Assembly: GCA_002382445.1 (NCBI GenBank)
Contig: DGAQ01000037.1
Location: 9,465 to 57,345, forward strand
From: Porticoccaceae bacterium UBA4026
GTDB taxonomy: Bacteria; Pseudomonadota; Gammaproteobacteria; Pseudomonadales; Porticoccaceae
Direction: 5' to 3'
DNA length: 47,881 nucleotides
Shown: piece by piece, positions 9,101-16,499 of the stretch
Layout of the letters: every line of letters begins with the position of its first letter
How positions within the stretch are numbered: the stretch's first letter is position 1
Notes under the pieces: model-generated
Database searches by the model: none
Told to the model about the DNA's origin: nothing
What the model saw: the letters and a program-made list of their open reading frames with translations, nothing else
Made by a program: the position numbers and the translations under genes

Positions 9101-9576
9101 GTATTGGGTTTAACAAAACGCCAGAAGACTATGGTGCATTTCCAACTGATCCTTATTCTCATACTCCTAAATTTGCTGGCGCAAAACAGCCAGGTATGAC
9201 TGGTCAGGTAAAAGAGGAAGTGATTACTCGATTAATGGAATTGGGTGTCTTTGTTGAAGCGGGTTGTATTCGCTTTAATCCCTTTATACTTAGGAAATTT
9301 GAGTTTCTTTCGGCGGCCAATACGCTAGTTTACTTTGATGTCAATGGCGACCAACAGTCTCTTAGCCTGTCTGCTGGGCAGTTGGGCTTTACCTACTGTC
9401 AGGTTCCTGTCATTTACAGCTTGGGCGATCCCACAACGATCAAAGTTAACTTTACCGATGGAACTAGTAGAGCTATTACTGGCAATCTGATAGAAGCAGA
9501 GCTATCGATGCAGATCTTTGATAAGCAAGGCACTGTTAGTCATATTGAGGTCGCGCTGACTCCTGGCTTGAAATAG
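6112..9576 (+). CDS. Inverting glycoside phosphorylase, GH94/GH149/GH161 type (probable beta-1,3-oligoglucan phosphorylase)
   Basis: A 1154-residue cytoplasmic protein with no signal peptide. It has the build of the large glycoside phosphorylases related to GH94: an N-terminal beta-sandwich (about residues 30-350, with STLGGLSAGRGNSESALFPYY), then an (alpha/alpha)6 barrel. The motif PEWNDANNALVG puts the likely catalytic acid at Asp654, matching the ADWND motif of cellobiose phosphorylase. KQPGMTGQVKEE (residues 1025-1036) is a conserved segment near the C-terminal end of the barrel. The length is well above GH94 (about 800) and fits GH149 or GH161, both beta-1,3-oligoglucan phosphorylases that release glucose-1-phosphate. 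Substrate assignment rests on that size, on the motifs and on the GH17 gene nearby; cellodextrin-type substrates remain possible. It is followed by a strong bidirectional terminator. Confidence 0.8.
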   Translation: MTDRKIYIGDQFRQKDNLDVTGEYVDLHGETFYQIGNYDQMKDFFISVVSDSNHWMFISTLGGLSAGRGNSESALFPYYSDDKISDGSSYTGSRTLTLVTDDNKTSLWEPFSTNYHGIYRLTRNLYKNVFGDKLVFEEVNHDLSLTFRYAWRTSDKFGFVKTSTIVNNSSSPLRVDILDGIENLLPYGVESGIQNSLSCLVNAYKKNELEQDTGLGIYSMSSILVDRAEPSEALSATTVWSEGFSQSKKLISSIQLDTFRQGLPIEQESNIRGRRGAYFINGLIELAAEEQNSWSIVAEVNQGPAKVRDLISYLKANQGVRADIESDIATGSKNLARIVGIADGLQVTEDRLSTNHHFSNVLFNVMRGGLFMDNYSIPREDLVAFVQSMNSVIFEQFKDFFAGLDDKLHYSDLVKMASAQGDAGLQRLCYEYLPLSFSRRHGDPSRPWNQFDIQVKKEDGSQLLNFEGNWRDIFQNWEALCVSTPNFVESMIFKFVNASTADGYNPYRINKAGIDWEKPDAEDPWANIGYWGDHQIIYLLKLLELSHSYHPGTLKDLLTADLFCYANVPYRIKAHQELLNDPHNTIEFDYVTQELVQQRVDQVGADGRLVWDQQGAVYRVNLTEKLLATMLAKLSNFIPEAGIWMNTQRPEWNDANNALVGYGVSMVTLYYTRRYQQYLLDLFSEVEFKQVTLSVEIADLLHSIDNTFEGHRHLLDGTFTDADRKRVLDCLGQAASDFRSGLYQRSFTGERRSVIVADLLRFLQTSIAYIDHTIRANRREDGLYHAYNLMTANDSGVGVTHLYEMLEGQVAVLSSGYLASEQALEVMTALKKSAIFTEPQNSYLLYPDRELARFVDKNIIPKQQFDRSALLKTLVADGNNRLVEIDSQGGYYFNGAFNNVDSVKQALGALAVSGYEVLVEQDQSLIEDIFESIFNHRQFTGRSGGMYAYEGLGSIYWHMVSKLLLAALENFHKALEQGADPVIIGKLADCYFDIREGIGFNKTPEDYGAFPTDPYSHTPKFAGAKQPGMTGQVKEEVITRLMELGVFVEAGCIRFNPFILRKFEFLSAANTLVYFDVNGDQQSLSLSAGQLGFTYCQVPVIYSLGDPTTIKVNFTDGTSRAITGNLIEAELSMQIFDKQGTVSHIEVALTPGLK

Positions 9577-9600
9577 TGTTGGAGTAATCTATCCAAAAAC

Positions 9601-9631
9601 AAAAAAGCCGTCTTAATCAGACGGCTTTTTT
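9601..9631. terminator. Bidirectional intrinsic terminator
   Basis: AAAAAAGCCGTCT (9601-9613) pairs perfectly with AGACGGCTTTTTT (9619-9631) around a 5-base loop, with an A-tract on one side and a T-tract on the other. It lies between the convergent phosphorylase and transporter genes and should end transcription from both sides. Confidence 0.9.
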
Positions 9632-9650
9632 CATGCAGTAGTTTTTAGTC

Positions 9651-11093
9651 TCAGCTGACTAATTGCCCATCGCCGCGCGCATCGAGCTGCGCACGTATCT
9701 CGTTAGCTCGCTGTTCATCCAAGTCATAGTTACGCATAACCAGTATTGCGATGAAGGTACCGACACTAGGGATTATAATATAGCTCAAGCGCAGCAGCAG
9801 CAGAGTGTCCTCGCTTTGTAACTCTACTGACTGATCAAATCCAATAACACTGAGAATCACGCCGCTAGCGGCTCCAGCAAAGGCGGCACCAAACTTAATC
9901 ATCCACCAGTAGATAGCGGCGAAGGTACCCTCTCTACGCTGTCCTGTTTCGAGTTCATCCATATCACAAATGTCAGCCGTCATCGACATCATGATGGTGA
10001 AAAGACCGCCAATACCAAAGGCAAAAAGCGGCAGTGGAATAAACATCATCCAGGGATTTTCAGGCGAGAAACACCACCACATCAGCCCATAGCCAAATAG
10101 AGACACGAATTGGGTGTATAGGAAAGTGATTTTTTTACCATATTTTTGTGCGCAATGATTCACGATAGGTATAACCAGGAAGCAGGTACAGAGTGCGCCA
10201 ACAGAGCCAAAGAGGGTTGGCCAAACACCAGCCTGGGTAGTATTACCATCATTCATGTAATACACCACAATGAAGAAAGAGAACGCAGCGACTGTTTGAA
10301 AGGCATTAAATATAAGGAAGGTAGCGATGCAAATTTTTCGGAATGGTTTATTCCTAAATGTAATGGCAATGCCTTGGATAAAATCGGCCATAGTTTCCCG
10401 GAAACTAGATTTTTCAGTGACTTTTCCGCTACCACCATCGTCGGTATTAGTGAAGGTACAGAAAAATGCAGGCACTAAAGCGAGCAAAGTACAGATACCC
10501 GCTACCCATAACGACAGCACTCTGGCGCCTTCGGTTGCAGATTCAAACCATTCTGGATCATACAGAACAATCCAAAACCAGGGGGCAATAACCCATGCCC
10601 ATTGACCAAGCCACTGGGCTACTGCCATTAGTCGAGTGCGTTCATGATAATCAGAACTCATTTCATAACCCATGGCGACATAGGGTACGCCAAAAATGGT
10701 CATCCCAAGCCAAAAGACACAACACCAAGACAAAAAGTAGTAGAAGTTATACATTTCGGTATTTTCAGCGGATAACTGCCACATCATCACAAACGATAGG
10801 CCAGAGATAATCGCACCAACAAATACATAGGGACGGCGTTTACCCCACCGAGATACAGTATGGTCAGAGATATAACCCATCAGTGGATCGGTGATGGCAT
10901 CAATGGCCTTAGGGATAAAGAATATGAGTGACCAAAGAAGTGGACTCATTCCCAAGCTCTGAACTAATATCACCATGAAAATACCCAGCGCCGCTGGGAA
11001 CATCTGGTTCGCTAACATTCCAAGGCCAAAGGCAATTTTTTGATCTAGAGGGATTCGATTCTGACTAGGATTTTGCCCGTTGTTTTGACTCAT
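9651..11093 (-). CDS. GPH-family (MelB-like) MFS sugar:cation symporter
   Basis: An inner-membrane carrier of about 480 residues with 12 predicted transmembrane helices in two halves. It shows glycoside-pentoside-hexuronide features: IAFGLGMLANQMF at the first helix, DAITDPLMGYISDHTVSRWGKRRPYVFVG in the first cytoplasmic loop, and MTADICDMDELETGQRREGTFAAIYWW in the second half, the GPH loop signature. It is downstream of the GH2-like gene on the same strand with an 86-bp gap, so the two probably form an operon. In context it would import glucosides or oligosaccharides produced by the GH17 enzyme. ATG 11093 is preferred; an in-frame GTG at 11106-11108 adds five residues without a ribosome site. 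Confidence 0.9.
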   Translation of the reverse strand: MSQNNGQNPSQNRIPLDQKIAFGLGMLANQMFPAALGIFMVILVQSLGMSPLLWSLIFFIPKAIDAITDPLMGYISDHTVSRWGKRRPYVFVGAIISGLSFVMMWQLSAENTEMYNFYYFLSWCCVFWLGMTIFGVPYVAMGYEMSSDYHERTRLMAVAQWLGQWAWVIAPWFWIVLYDPEWFESATEGARVLSLWVAGICTLLALVPAFFCTFTNTDDGGSGKVTEKSSFRETMADFIQGIAITFRNKPFRKICIATFLIFNAFQTVAAFSFFIVVYYMNDGNTTQAGVWPTLFGSVGALCTCFLVIPIVNHCAQKYGKKITFLYTQFVSLFGYGLMWWCFSPENPWMMFIPLPLFAFGIGGLFTIMMSMTADICDMDELETGQRREGTFAAIYWWMIKFGAAFAGAASGVILSVIGFDQSVELQSEDTLLLLRLSYIIIPSVGTFIAILVMRNYDLDEQRANEIRAQLDARGDGQLVS

Positions 11094-11179
11094 AATTTTT
11101 ATTTTCACAATTATTATTATTTTTTTGAATCGCCGGCAGAGACCAAATTGATAGGCTCTTCGATTAAAATGAGTATAGG

Positions 11180-12433
11180 TTAGAGACTCTCAGCAGTCGT
11201 CCGAGATACGACTAAAACGGGCATATTTGCGGTGGCTGAGCCACCAAAGGCATCATCTAGGTAGATGAAGAGTCGGTATTCGCCAATGTTTGGCGCTTTA
11301 AATTCAACGGAATCGATGATTTTTGAGCTATATTGATGCCAAACAATCTCTGGAATGGGTTCGAAATCACCCCCGTCGCTTTCTAATGTTTTCTCGACCT
11401 CTCGGAGGAGTTCCCAGCGACAGCTAAGCGTATTACTGTCTGCGGACTCGAATGTAACCTCTGCTTGGTAAAGGTCACCCTCAATCAAACGGACACTATC
11501 TTTACCGCTTGCGCCCTCAATGGTGAGGGAAGGAAATTTTGGGACCGGCCGCTCAGGCGGCTCTCCAGTCCAAAGATGTTGCATTACCTGTGCGGCTTCT
11601 GTGTGACGGCCATTCTCTAGGAACACCCCATACCAAGTGGGGGTGCGTTCTTGTTTTTGCCCCCAGAGAAATACAAATGAGCCTAGACATTGTTGGGTAT
11701 CTGCGGTTATATACTGAAGATACCGAGTTTGATAGAGGCTGGCTTTTTCACTGCTAGTGGCCTCTAAGGGTCGACCCCAATCTGTGCAGTCGACCTCCCA
11801 GTGACCAGTAGCACCCCATTCCGATACGGTATAAGGCCCCTGGTATTTGCTGGTTAATAGGTACTGTGAAAGTTGAGCTATATCACCATAGAGCTGAAAC
11901 GAGAGTAGATCTATAGTCGGACATCGTTCGACGACGATTTTGATAACCTCTGGATCAGCGCCAGCCAGCATAGTGGTGGTTGGATGATTAGGGTCGATCT
12001 CATGGATCATCACTGAAATCTCATTGACTGCATCCCACACTTTAGGATTGCTATGACGCAGATTAAGTTCGTTACCAATGCCCCACATTAGCAAGGCGGG
12101 ATGATCCTTTAGCGCAATAACATCTTCGCGGATCATAATCAGTTGTCGAGTAACCGCGACTTTATCATCGTAATCAAACCCATGGCGCTCACTGGCCAAA
12201 GCCAATCCCATGCATACCATCAAGCCATGTTGATGAGCCTCATCGAGAACTTCACGACCACTTTTACCATAATTGCCGACGCGCCAGGTGCGAAAGGCGT
12301 TGCCGCCATAGTTGGCGAGACGCTCAATACTGCCCATTTCAAGGCCGGCACCTTTGATATAGAACGGTGTTCCATTAACGTGCAATTGATAATGTTGAGC
12401 CTGTTTAATCAACTCAACCTTTTTGGGAGTCAT
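11180..12433 (-). CDS. Clan GH-A glycoside hydrolase with C-terminal Ig-like domain, cytoplasmic
   Basis: A 417-residue protein with a TIM barrel related to the GH2 catalytic domain (about residues 15-285) and a C-terminal beta-sandwich of Ig or cadherin type (about residues 300-410). The barrel carries the two clan GH-A glutamates: the acid/base Glu122 in WGIGNELN and the nucleophile Glu205 in TVSEWGATG. There is no signal peptide, so it should work on imported oligosaccharides in the cytoplasm. True GH2 enzymes are larger and have N-terminal sandwich domains that are absent here. The barrel-plus-Ig layout resembles GH158 endo-beta-1,3-glucanases, but I cannot prove membership. It heads a likely operon with the GPH transporter and is divergent from the GH17 gene. 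Confidence 0.75.
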   Translation of the reverse strand: MTPKKVELIKQAQHYQLHVNGTPFYIKGAGLEMGSIERLANYGGNAFRTWRVGNYGKSGREVLDEAHQHGLMVCMGLALASERHGFDYDDKVAVTRQLIMIREDVIALKDHPALLMWGIGNELNLRHSNPKVWDAVNEISVMIHEIDPNHPTTTMLAGADPEVIKIVVERCPTIDLLSFQLYGDIAQLSQYLLTSKYQGPYTVSEWGATGHWEVDCTDWGRPLEATSSEKASLYQTRYLQYITADTQQCLGSFVFLWGQKQERTPTWYGVFLENGRHTEAAQVMQHLWTGEPPERPVPKFPSLTIEGASGKDSVRLIEGDLYQAEVTFESADSNTLSCRWELLREVEKTLESDGGDFEPIPEIVWHQYSSKIIDSVEFKAPNIGEYRLFIYLDDAFGGSATANMPVLVVSRTTAESL

Positions 12434-12506
12434 ACCTTTACACCTTAAATACTTCTAAAAGGTTAAATTTTACGCCAATTAACGGGGTTGTAGATACTCC
12501 ACTCAT

Positions 12507-12530
12507 CGACAAAAGTAGTACCTTTCGTCG
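12507..12530. promoter_or_regulatory. Candidate operator between the divergent GH genes
   Basis: CGACAAAAG (12507-12515) and CTTTCGTCG (12522-12530) are inverted arms matching at 8 of 9 positions around a 6-bp spacer. The site is in the 183-bp spacer between the GH2-like/transporter operon and the GH17 gene, so one regulator could control both directions. No regulator gene lies in the locus, so the binding protein would be encoded elsewhere. Confidence 0.35.
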
Positions 12531-12561
12531 CTAATCAGGTAGTTGATTGGAGTCGGCAGAC

Positions 12562-12567
12562 TATAAT
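12562..12567 (+). promoter_or_regulatory. -10 box of the GH17 lipoprotein gene
   Basis: A perfect TATAAT lies 50 bp upstream of the first possible GH17 start codon. No convincing -35 is found at 16-18 bp, so activator help is possible. Confidence 0.35.
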
Positions 12568-12616
12568 GGCAGTCACATAATATTTTGGCAGATCCTTTTT
12601 ATGCCTAATCTGAACG

Positions 12617-14464
12617 GTGGTTAAAATTGTGATTCAAATTTTCAAGTTTATCGCTTTAAGCATTTTGCTCTTTGGTTTGGTATCTTGTGACAAAACAACT
12701 CAACCGCTTAAGTCAAAAAGCAGCAAGAGTCCAACGGCCTCCGAAATATTGGGCAACCCCAACTATCCTGCATTTTCCTATGGTGGCTATCGCGGTAAAA
12801 GCCGTGATATAACACCTACCCATGAGGAGATTACTGAAGATTTAAAAATTCTTGCGGCAATGGGTGTCAAGGTTCTACGCACCTACAACACGTCGCAATT
12901 TCCGCAGGCAGCAGACCTATTGGCAGCCATAAGAGCGTTAAAAAGCATTGATCCTAATTTTGAAATGTACGTGATGCTTGGTGCTTGGATCGAGGCACAT
13001 AATTCCTGGCAGGATGGTACTGATCATTTTAGAGGCGATATTAAAAAGAATACCAGTGACATAGAGGACGCTGTCGCGATGGCTAATGAGTACCCAGATA
13101 TTGTTAAGGCAATTGCGGTGGGTAATGAGGCTATGGTGCAGTGGGCGACTCATTATTTCGTCTATCCAAAGACGATACTTAAGTGGGTCACTCATTTACA
13201 AGAGCTGAAAAAGACAGGTCTTTTAAACGCTGATATTTGGATTACTAGTTCTGACAACTATGAATCCTGGGGTGGCGGAGCAACGCTTTATCACACTGAG
13301 GATCTGACGGCGTTAATTAATGCTGTTGATTTTGTGTCAGTGCACACCTATCCATTTCACGACTCATTCTATAACCAGGACTTTTGGGGCGTTTTACCCA
13401 ATGAAGAAATATTAACTAAGCCTGAGATGATTGAAGCAACCATGAAGCGGGCCGCAGAATATGGTGCATCACAATACCAAGCGGTTGTAGATTATATTGA
13501 AAGTTTGGGTATCGATAAACCGATACATATTGGCGAAAGTGGCTGGGCTTCCTCTGATGGCGCCGCCTATGGTGAGAAGGGTTCCAAGGCTGCGGATGAA
13601 TACAAAGAAAAGATGTTTTATCAGTACATGCGAGAATGGACTGATGCGGCAGGTGTTTCATTATTTTACTTCGAGGCTTTTGATGAGAGATGGAAAGACT
13701 CCGCTGATGCAAGTGGCTCTGAGAATCATTTTGGTTTGATAAGACTCAATAACGAAGTTAAATATGCGTTGTGGGATTTAATCGATAACGGCAGCTTTGA
13801 AGGCTTAACCCGGAACACTAAACCCCTTTTCAAAAGCTATGGTGGCGATGAGGAAGCCCTATTAAATGAAGTCCTCAACCCGCCATTTAAAAGTACTATG
13901 CCTAAGCGTAAAATCAATACGGTGAATAAAAATACTGGTGCAGGTGAAGCGATAACGGCTAGTACTTATGTGGTAGTGCACGATTCATTAATGCCCTCAA
14001 AAGCCAATAACATGATTTATCCCAGTGCTATTCTTAAGCTTATTCCCTGGGAGGGAACGGTGAGTATTGAAATGTCGTATGAGGGCATTATCAGCATAAA
14101 AACGAGGGAGAGCGATTGGTGGGGCACAAGTCTTGAATTTCAGGCTGACATTGGTGAAAACCTGTCTAACTTTAATTCTGGATACTTACACTTTGATATC
14201 CGTGGTGACTCAGATATCGGTTTTAATATTGGTTTTCAAACCGGGCGCTATCTGGATGGCGATCAGATTAATAGCTTTGTGTCATTTGGGCCGGGGAGCA
14301 ATAAGCCAGTATCTAAGGAGTGGACAAGCTATAAGGTTCCAATTACTGAACTAAATAATGGGACTGATCTAGTCGACGTAACGGGCATCTTGTCATTGTT
14401 GGGTCAACATCGGGCAGAGAATAAGCAGTTATTTTTAAAGAATATTTACTACACACAAAAGTAA
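12617..14464 (+). CDS. GH17-family beta-1,3-glucanase-like lipoprotein
   Basis: A 615-residue lipoprotein. The signal peptide ends in the lipobox LVSC (Cys24) followed by Asp; by the E. coli Lol rule an Asp at +2 keeps a lipoprotein in the inner membrane, facing the periplasm. Residues about 50-400 form a GH17-type barrel, with GYRGKSRDITPTHEEI and MGVKVLRTYNTSQ, the acid/base Glu171 in AVGNEAM, and the nucleophile Glu307 in HIGESGWAS, the GH17 signature. Residues about 450-615 form a beta-rich domain of CBM or CIA30-like appearance, probably glycan-binding. The predicted role is cleavage or transglycosylation of beta-1,3-glucan. The start is GTG at 12617, or GTG at 12629, which has GGTGG 8 bases upstream; no ATG is available in frame. 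Confidence 0.85.
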   Translation: MVKIVIQIFKFIALSILLFGLVSCDKTTQPLKSKSSKSPTASEILGNPNYPAFSYGGYRGKSRDITPTHEEITEDLKILAAMGVKVLRTYNTSQFPQAADLLAAIRALKSIDPNFEMYVMLGAWIEAHNSWQDGTDHFRGDIKKNTSDIEDAVAMANEYPDIVKAIAVGNEAMVQWATHYFVYPKTILKWVTHLQELKKTGLLNADIWITSSDNYESWGGGATLYHTEDLTALINAVDFVSVHTYPFHDSFYNQDFWGVLPNEEILTKPEMIEATMKRAAEYGASQYQAVVDYIESLGIDKPIHIGESGWASSDGAAYGEKGSKAADEYKEKMFYQYMREWTDAAGVSLFYFEAFDERWKDSADASGSENHFGLIRLNNEVKYALWDLIDNGSFEGLTRNTKPLFKSYGGDEEALLNEVLNPPFKSTMPKRKINTVNKNTGAGEAITASTYVVVHDSLMPSKANNMIYPSAILKLIPWEGTVSIEMSYEGIISIKTRESDWWGTSLEFQADIGENLSNFNSGYLHFDIRGDSDIGFNIGFQTGRYLDGDQINSFVSFGPGSNKPVSKEWTSYKVPITELNNGTDLVDVTGILSLLGQHRAENKQLFLKNIYYTQK

Positions 14465-14546
14465 ATAGCGGCGAGGCGCTTAAAATAGCGGTAACCCCGC
14501 CAGTCGGGTCGCCGTTGGGATCCTCTGTTTAAAAAGTCTCTAGGTA

Positions 14547-15854
14547 TTAGACGAGGGGCTCGTTACCGAGTCCGTTAACCCCTTGTTGTATGAGATCAGC
14601 GACCAGCACTTGAGTATCGATCGTTTGGACAGCGAGATTATCTTTCAAGGCCAAAACCGCGGCGGTGCCCACCGCCTGCCCCATGGCCATACATTGGGGC
14701 ATCCCACGGACCGACGCAAAGGCAACAGGATCTGCAGACAGAATACGCCCAGCAAACATTAGGTTTGGCACGTTCGCAGGGATCAATGATCGAAATGGAA
14801 TTGTGTAGTAACTGCCCTTATCAACAATAGCATCATGGGTCATGCTAGCGTCGGAACGCATCACATCATCAATAGGATTATCACAGCACACGATGCCATC
14901 ATAAAACTTGGTGCCTCGTGCGAGATCCTCACCGGTCAATTTGTAGAGGGCCTCTAGTTTCCGCGTTTCGCGAACGCCTACCGTTGGCGATAATAGGGTC
15001 ATATACGCATTGCTGAATCCAGGAATGTCGGAGCGAAGAAACTGTGATAATTGATGACAACGCCTGCGACCCTCTTGTGTCGCCTGTCCAATGGCAACTG
15101 GGTCGGTACCATCCACTCCACGGATGTGAACCGAATTACAAAAAACGCTGCCGCGATGAAATCCCTTCATGAGATATAGTTTAGCAAGATCCTTGTGTAA
15201 TCGGCCTTCGGCTATGCCCTTAGCTGCATAGTCTCTGAAGTAAGGATCGGGCTCCTGAAATGTAGTATCCCAGTCGACACCCACCATATGAAATGAGACA
15301 GTCATACCCATTGAGTTGCCATTACCGTCGCCGATGGAATAGGGTACACCCGCCTTGGCGGAGATATCGCCATCACCAGAGCAGTCGATGACGATTTTTG
15401 CCCTAATCATAAACGGACCGTTTCGATCAAAACAGGTGACTGCGCTGATGGCTGAGTCGTCTATTTGGGGTGAAATTACCGAGGCGCCAAGGCGCACCTT
15501 CACACCGGCGTCTTCCAGCATTTCGAACATGGTCAGGGTGGCAATGTCGTGGTCATAGATAATTTCGGGGCCAAAATTATCTAAGGTACAGGGGCGCTTT
15601 TCCGCTGCCGGAGGATCCATTTTCTCTAATCGAGAGGTGAGTTCGGCCATAAGGCCGCCAACGATTTTTCCCGCGGGATAGGCCGCACCCCAAGGCATTC
15701 CAGGGCAAAATGCCATCACACCACCAATCTTACTGGTTGCTTCTAGAAGGACCACATTTAGGCCCTTACGCCCAGCAGCCACCGCAGCACCGAACCCAGC
15801 GGTGCCTCCACCGACGACCAACACATCTGCTTCCTCGCAACGATCTATTTTCAT
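14547..15854 (-). CDS. FAD-dependent oxidoreductase (FAD_oxidored / fumarate-reductase-like)
   Basis: A 435-residue flavoprotein. The Rossmann dinucleotide motif is at the N-terminus (VLVVGGGTAGFGAAVAAG, about residues 10-28), followed by the acidic strand end VVLLEATSKIGG that binds the ribose. KIVIDCSGDGDISAKAGVPY (about residues 152-171) and the C-terminal MFAGRILSADPVAFASVRGM are typical of the FAD_oxidored (PF12831) group annotated as FAD-dependent oxidoreductases. The substrate is unknown. No signal peptide is present. AGGT lies 6 bases before the ATG. It is convergent with the GH17 gene, so membership of the glycan locus is not supported. Confidence 0.85.
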   Translation of the reverse strand: MKIDRCEEADVLVVGGGTAGFGAAVAAGRKGLNVVLLEATSKIGGVMAFCPGMPWGAAYPAGKIVGGLMAELTSRLEKMDPPAAEKRPCTLDNFGPEIIYDHDIATLTMFEMLEDAGVKVRLGASVISPQIDDSAISAVTCFDRNGPFMIRAKIVIDCSGDGDISAKAGVPYSIGDGNGNSMGMTVSFHMVGVDWDTTFQEPDPYFRDYAAKGIAEGRLHKDLAKLYLMKGFHRGSVFCNSVHIRGVDGTDPVAIGQATQEGRRRCHQLSQFLRSDIPGFSNAYMTLLSPTVGVRETRKLEALYKLTGEDLARGTKFYDGIVCCDNPIDDVMRSDASMTHDAIVDKGSYYTIPFRSLIPANVPNLMFAGRILSADPVAFASVRGMPQCMAMGQAVGTAAVLALKDNLAVQTIDTQVLVADLIQQGVNGLGNEPLV

Positions 15855-15944
15855 GGTCTTACCTGAGGTCTGAATGTCCTATTATGCATTAATCGTTGAT
15901 TACGCTCTTTTATTTAATCAGGCAATTAGAACCAAATTAAACAG

Positions 15945-16499
15945 TTATCGATCCATTTTATCTGCATTGACAAAGAGGGCGTGGAAATTATTCTCGGCTC
16001 TAAATGTCATTTTATGTGAAAGGCTATTGCGAGTAGCGCTGAGATTGATACTTTGCTCATTTAGCGCCTTACCCTGCAATAAGATGCGTAGTCTGAGAGA
16101 TGACATATTTTCAGTTACAGGGAAGCGGCCTAATATCATAATCTGTTTCGCCGGATCACTGGGATTATCATCAAGGTGGACAAGTGAAAGTAGAAGACCC
16201 TGCAGAGGCAGTGAAGTGTTTGCGTCATCTAACAATTGTACTTGCTGGTATATTTGTTCTTTAACCTCGCCAAGATGTCGACCCAACTCTTGTGCTGAGA
16301 GTGCGCCATCTTGGTTGTCATCAACCCCTTCAAATGAGGAGACCGGTGCAGATAGCACCAAAAAGGCACCTCCGTTAACAAAATTAAGGGTACCTTTTTG
16401 TTCCGCCATTAGATGTGCTTGAGCCAAGGTGGCTGTTATTAAGAGGCCGATAATAATGAGGTAGCTAAGAGGGCTGGTAGACCCTCGGTCACCATTCAT
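15945..16499 (-). CDS. Exported single-EF-hand protein (partner of YHYH lipoprotein)
   Basis: A 184-residue protein with an N-terminal hydrophobic segment (about residues 11-28) ending ATLAQAH, consistent with a signal peptide. Residues 60-71 form a textbook EF-hand calcium loop (DDNQDGALSAQE, ligands at loop positions 1, 3, 5, 9 and 12). The segment HLMAEQKGTLNFVNGGAFLVLSAPVS and the strand MILGRFPV recur, as far as I recall, in uncharacterised exported proteins near YHYH or HupE-like genes. Its ATG overlaps the stop of the upstream YHYH gene in an ATGA junction, so the two are translationally coupled and probably act together. Function is unknown; calcium binding in the periplasm is inferred from the loop. 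Confidence 0.75.
   Translation of the reverse strand: MNGDRGSTSPLSYLIIIGLLITATLAQAHLMAEQKGTLNFVNGGAFLVLSAPVSSFEGVDDNQDGALSAQELGRHLGEVKEQIYQQVQLLDDANTSLPLQGLLLSLVHLDDNPSDPAKQIMILGRFPVTENMSSLRLRILLQGKALNEQSINLSATRNSLSHKMTFRAENNFHALFVNADKMDR

Noticed and set aside
10146..10810. Several open frames of 90-110 codons antisense to the GPH transporter
   Set aside because: They mirror the transporter's codon pattern, overlap each other and have no motifs; the transporter is clearly the coding strand.
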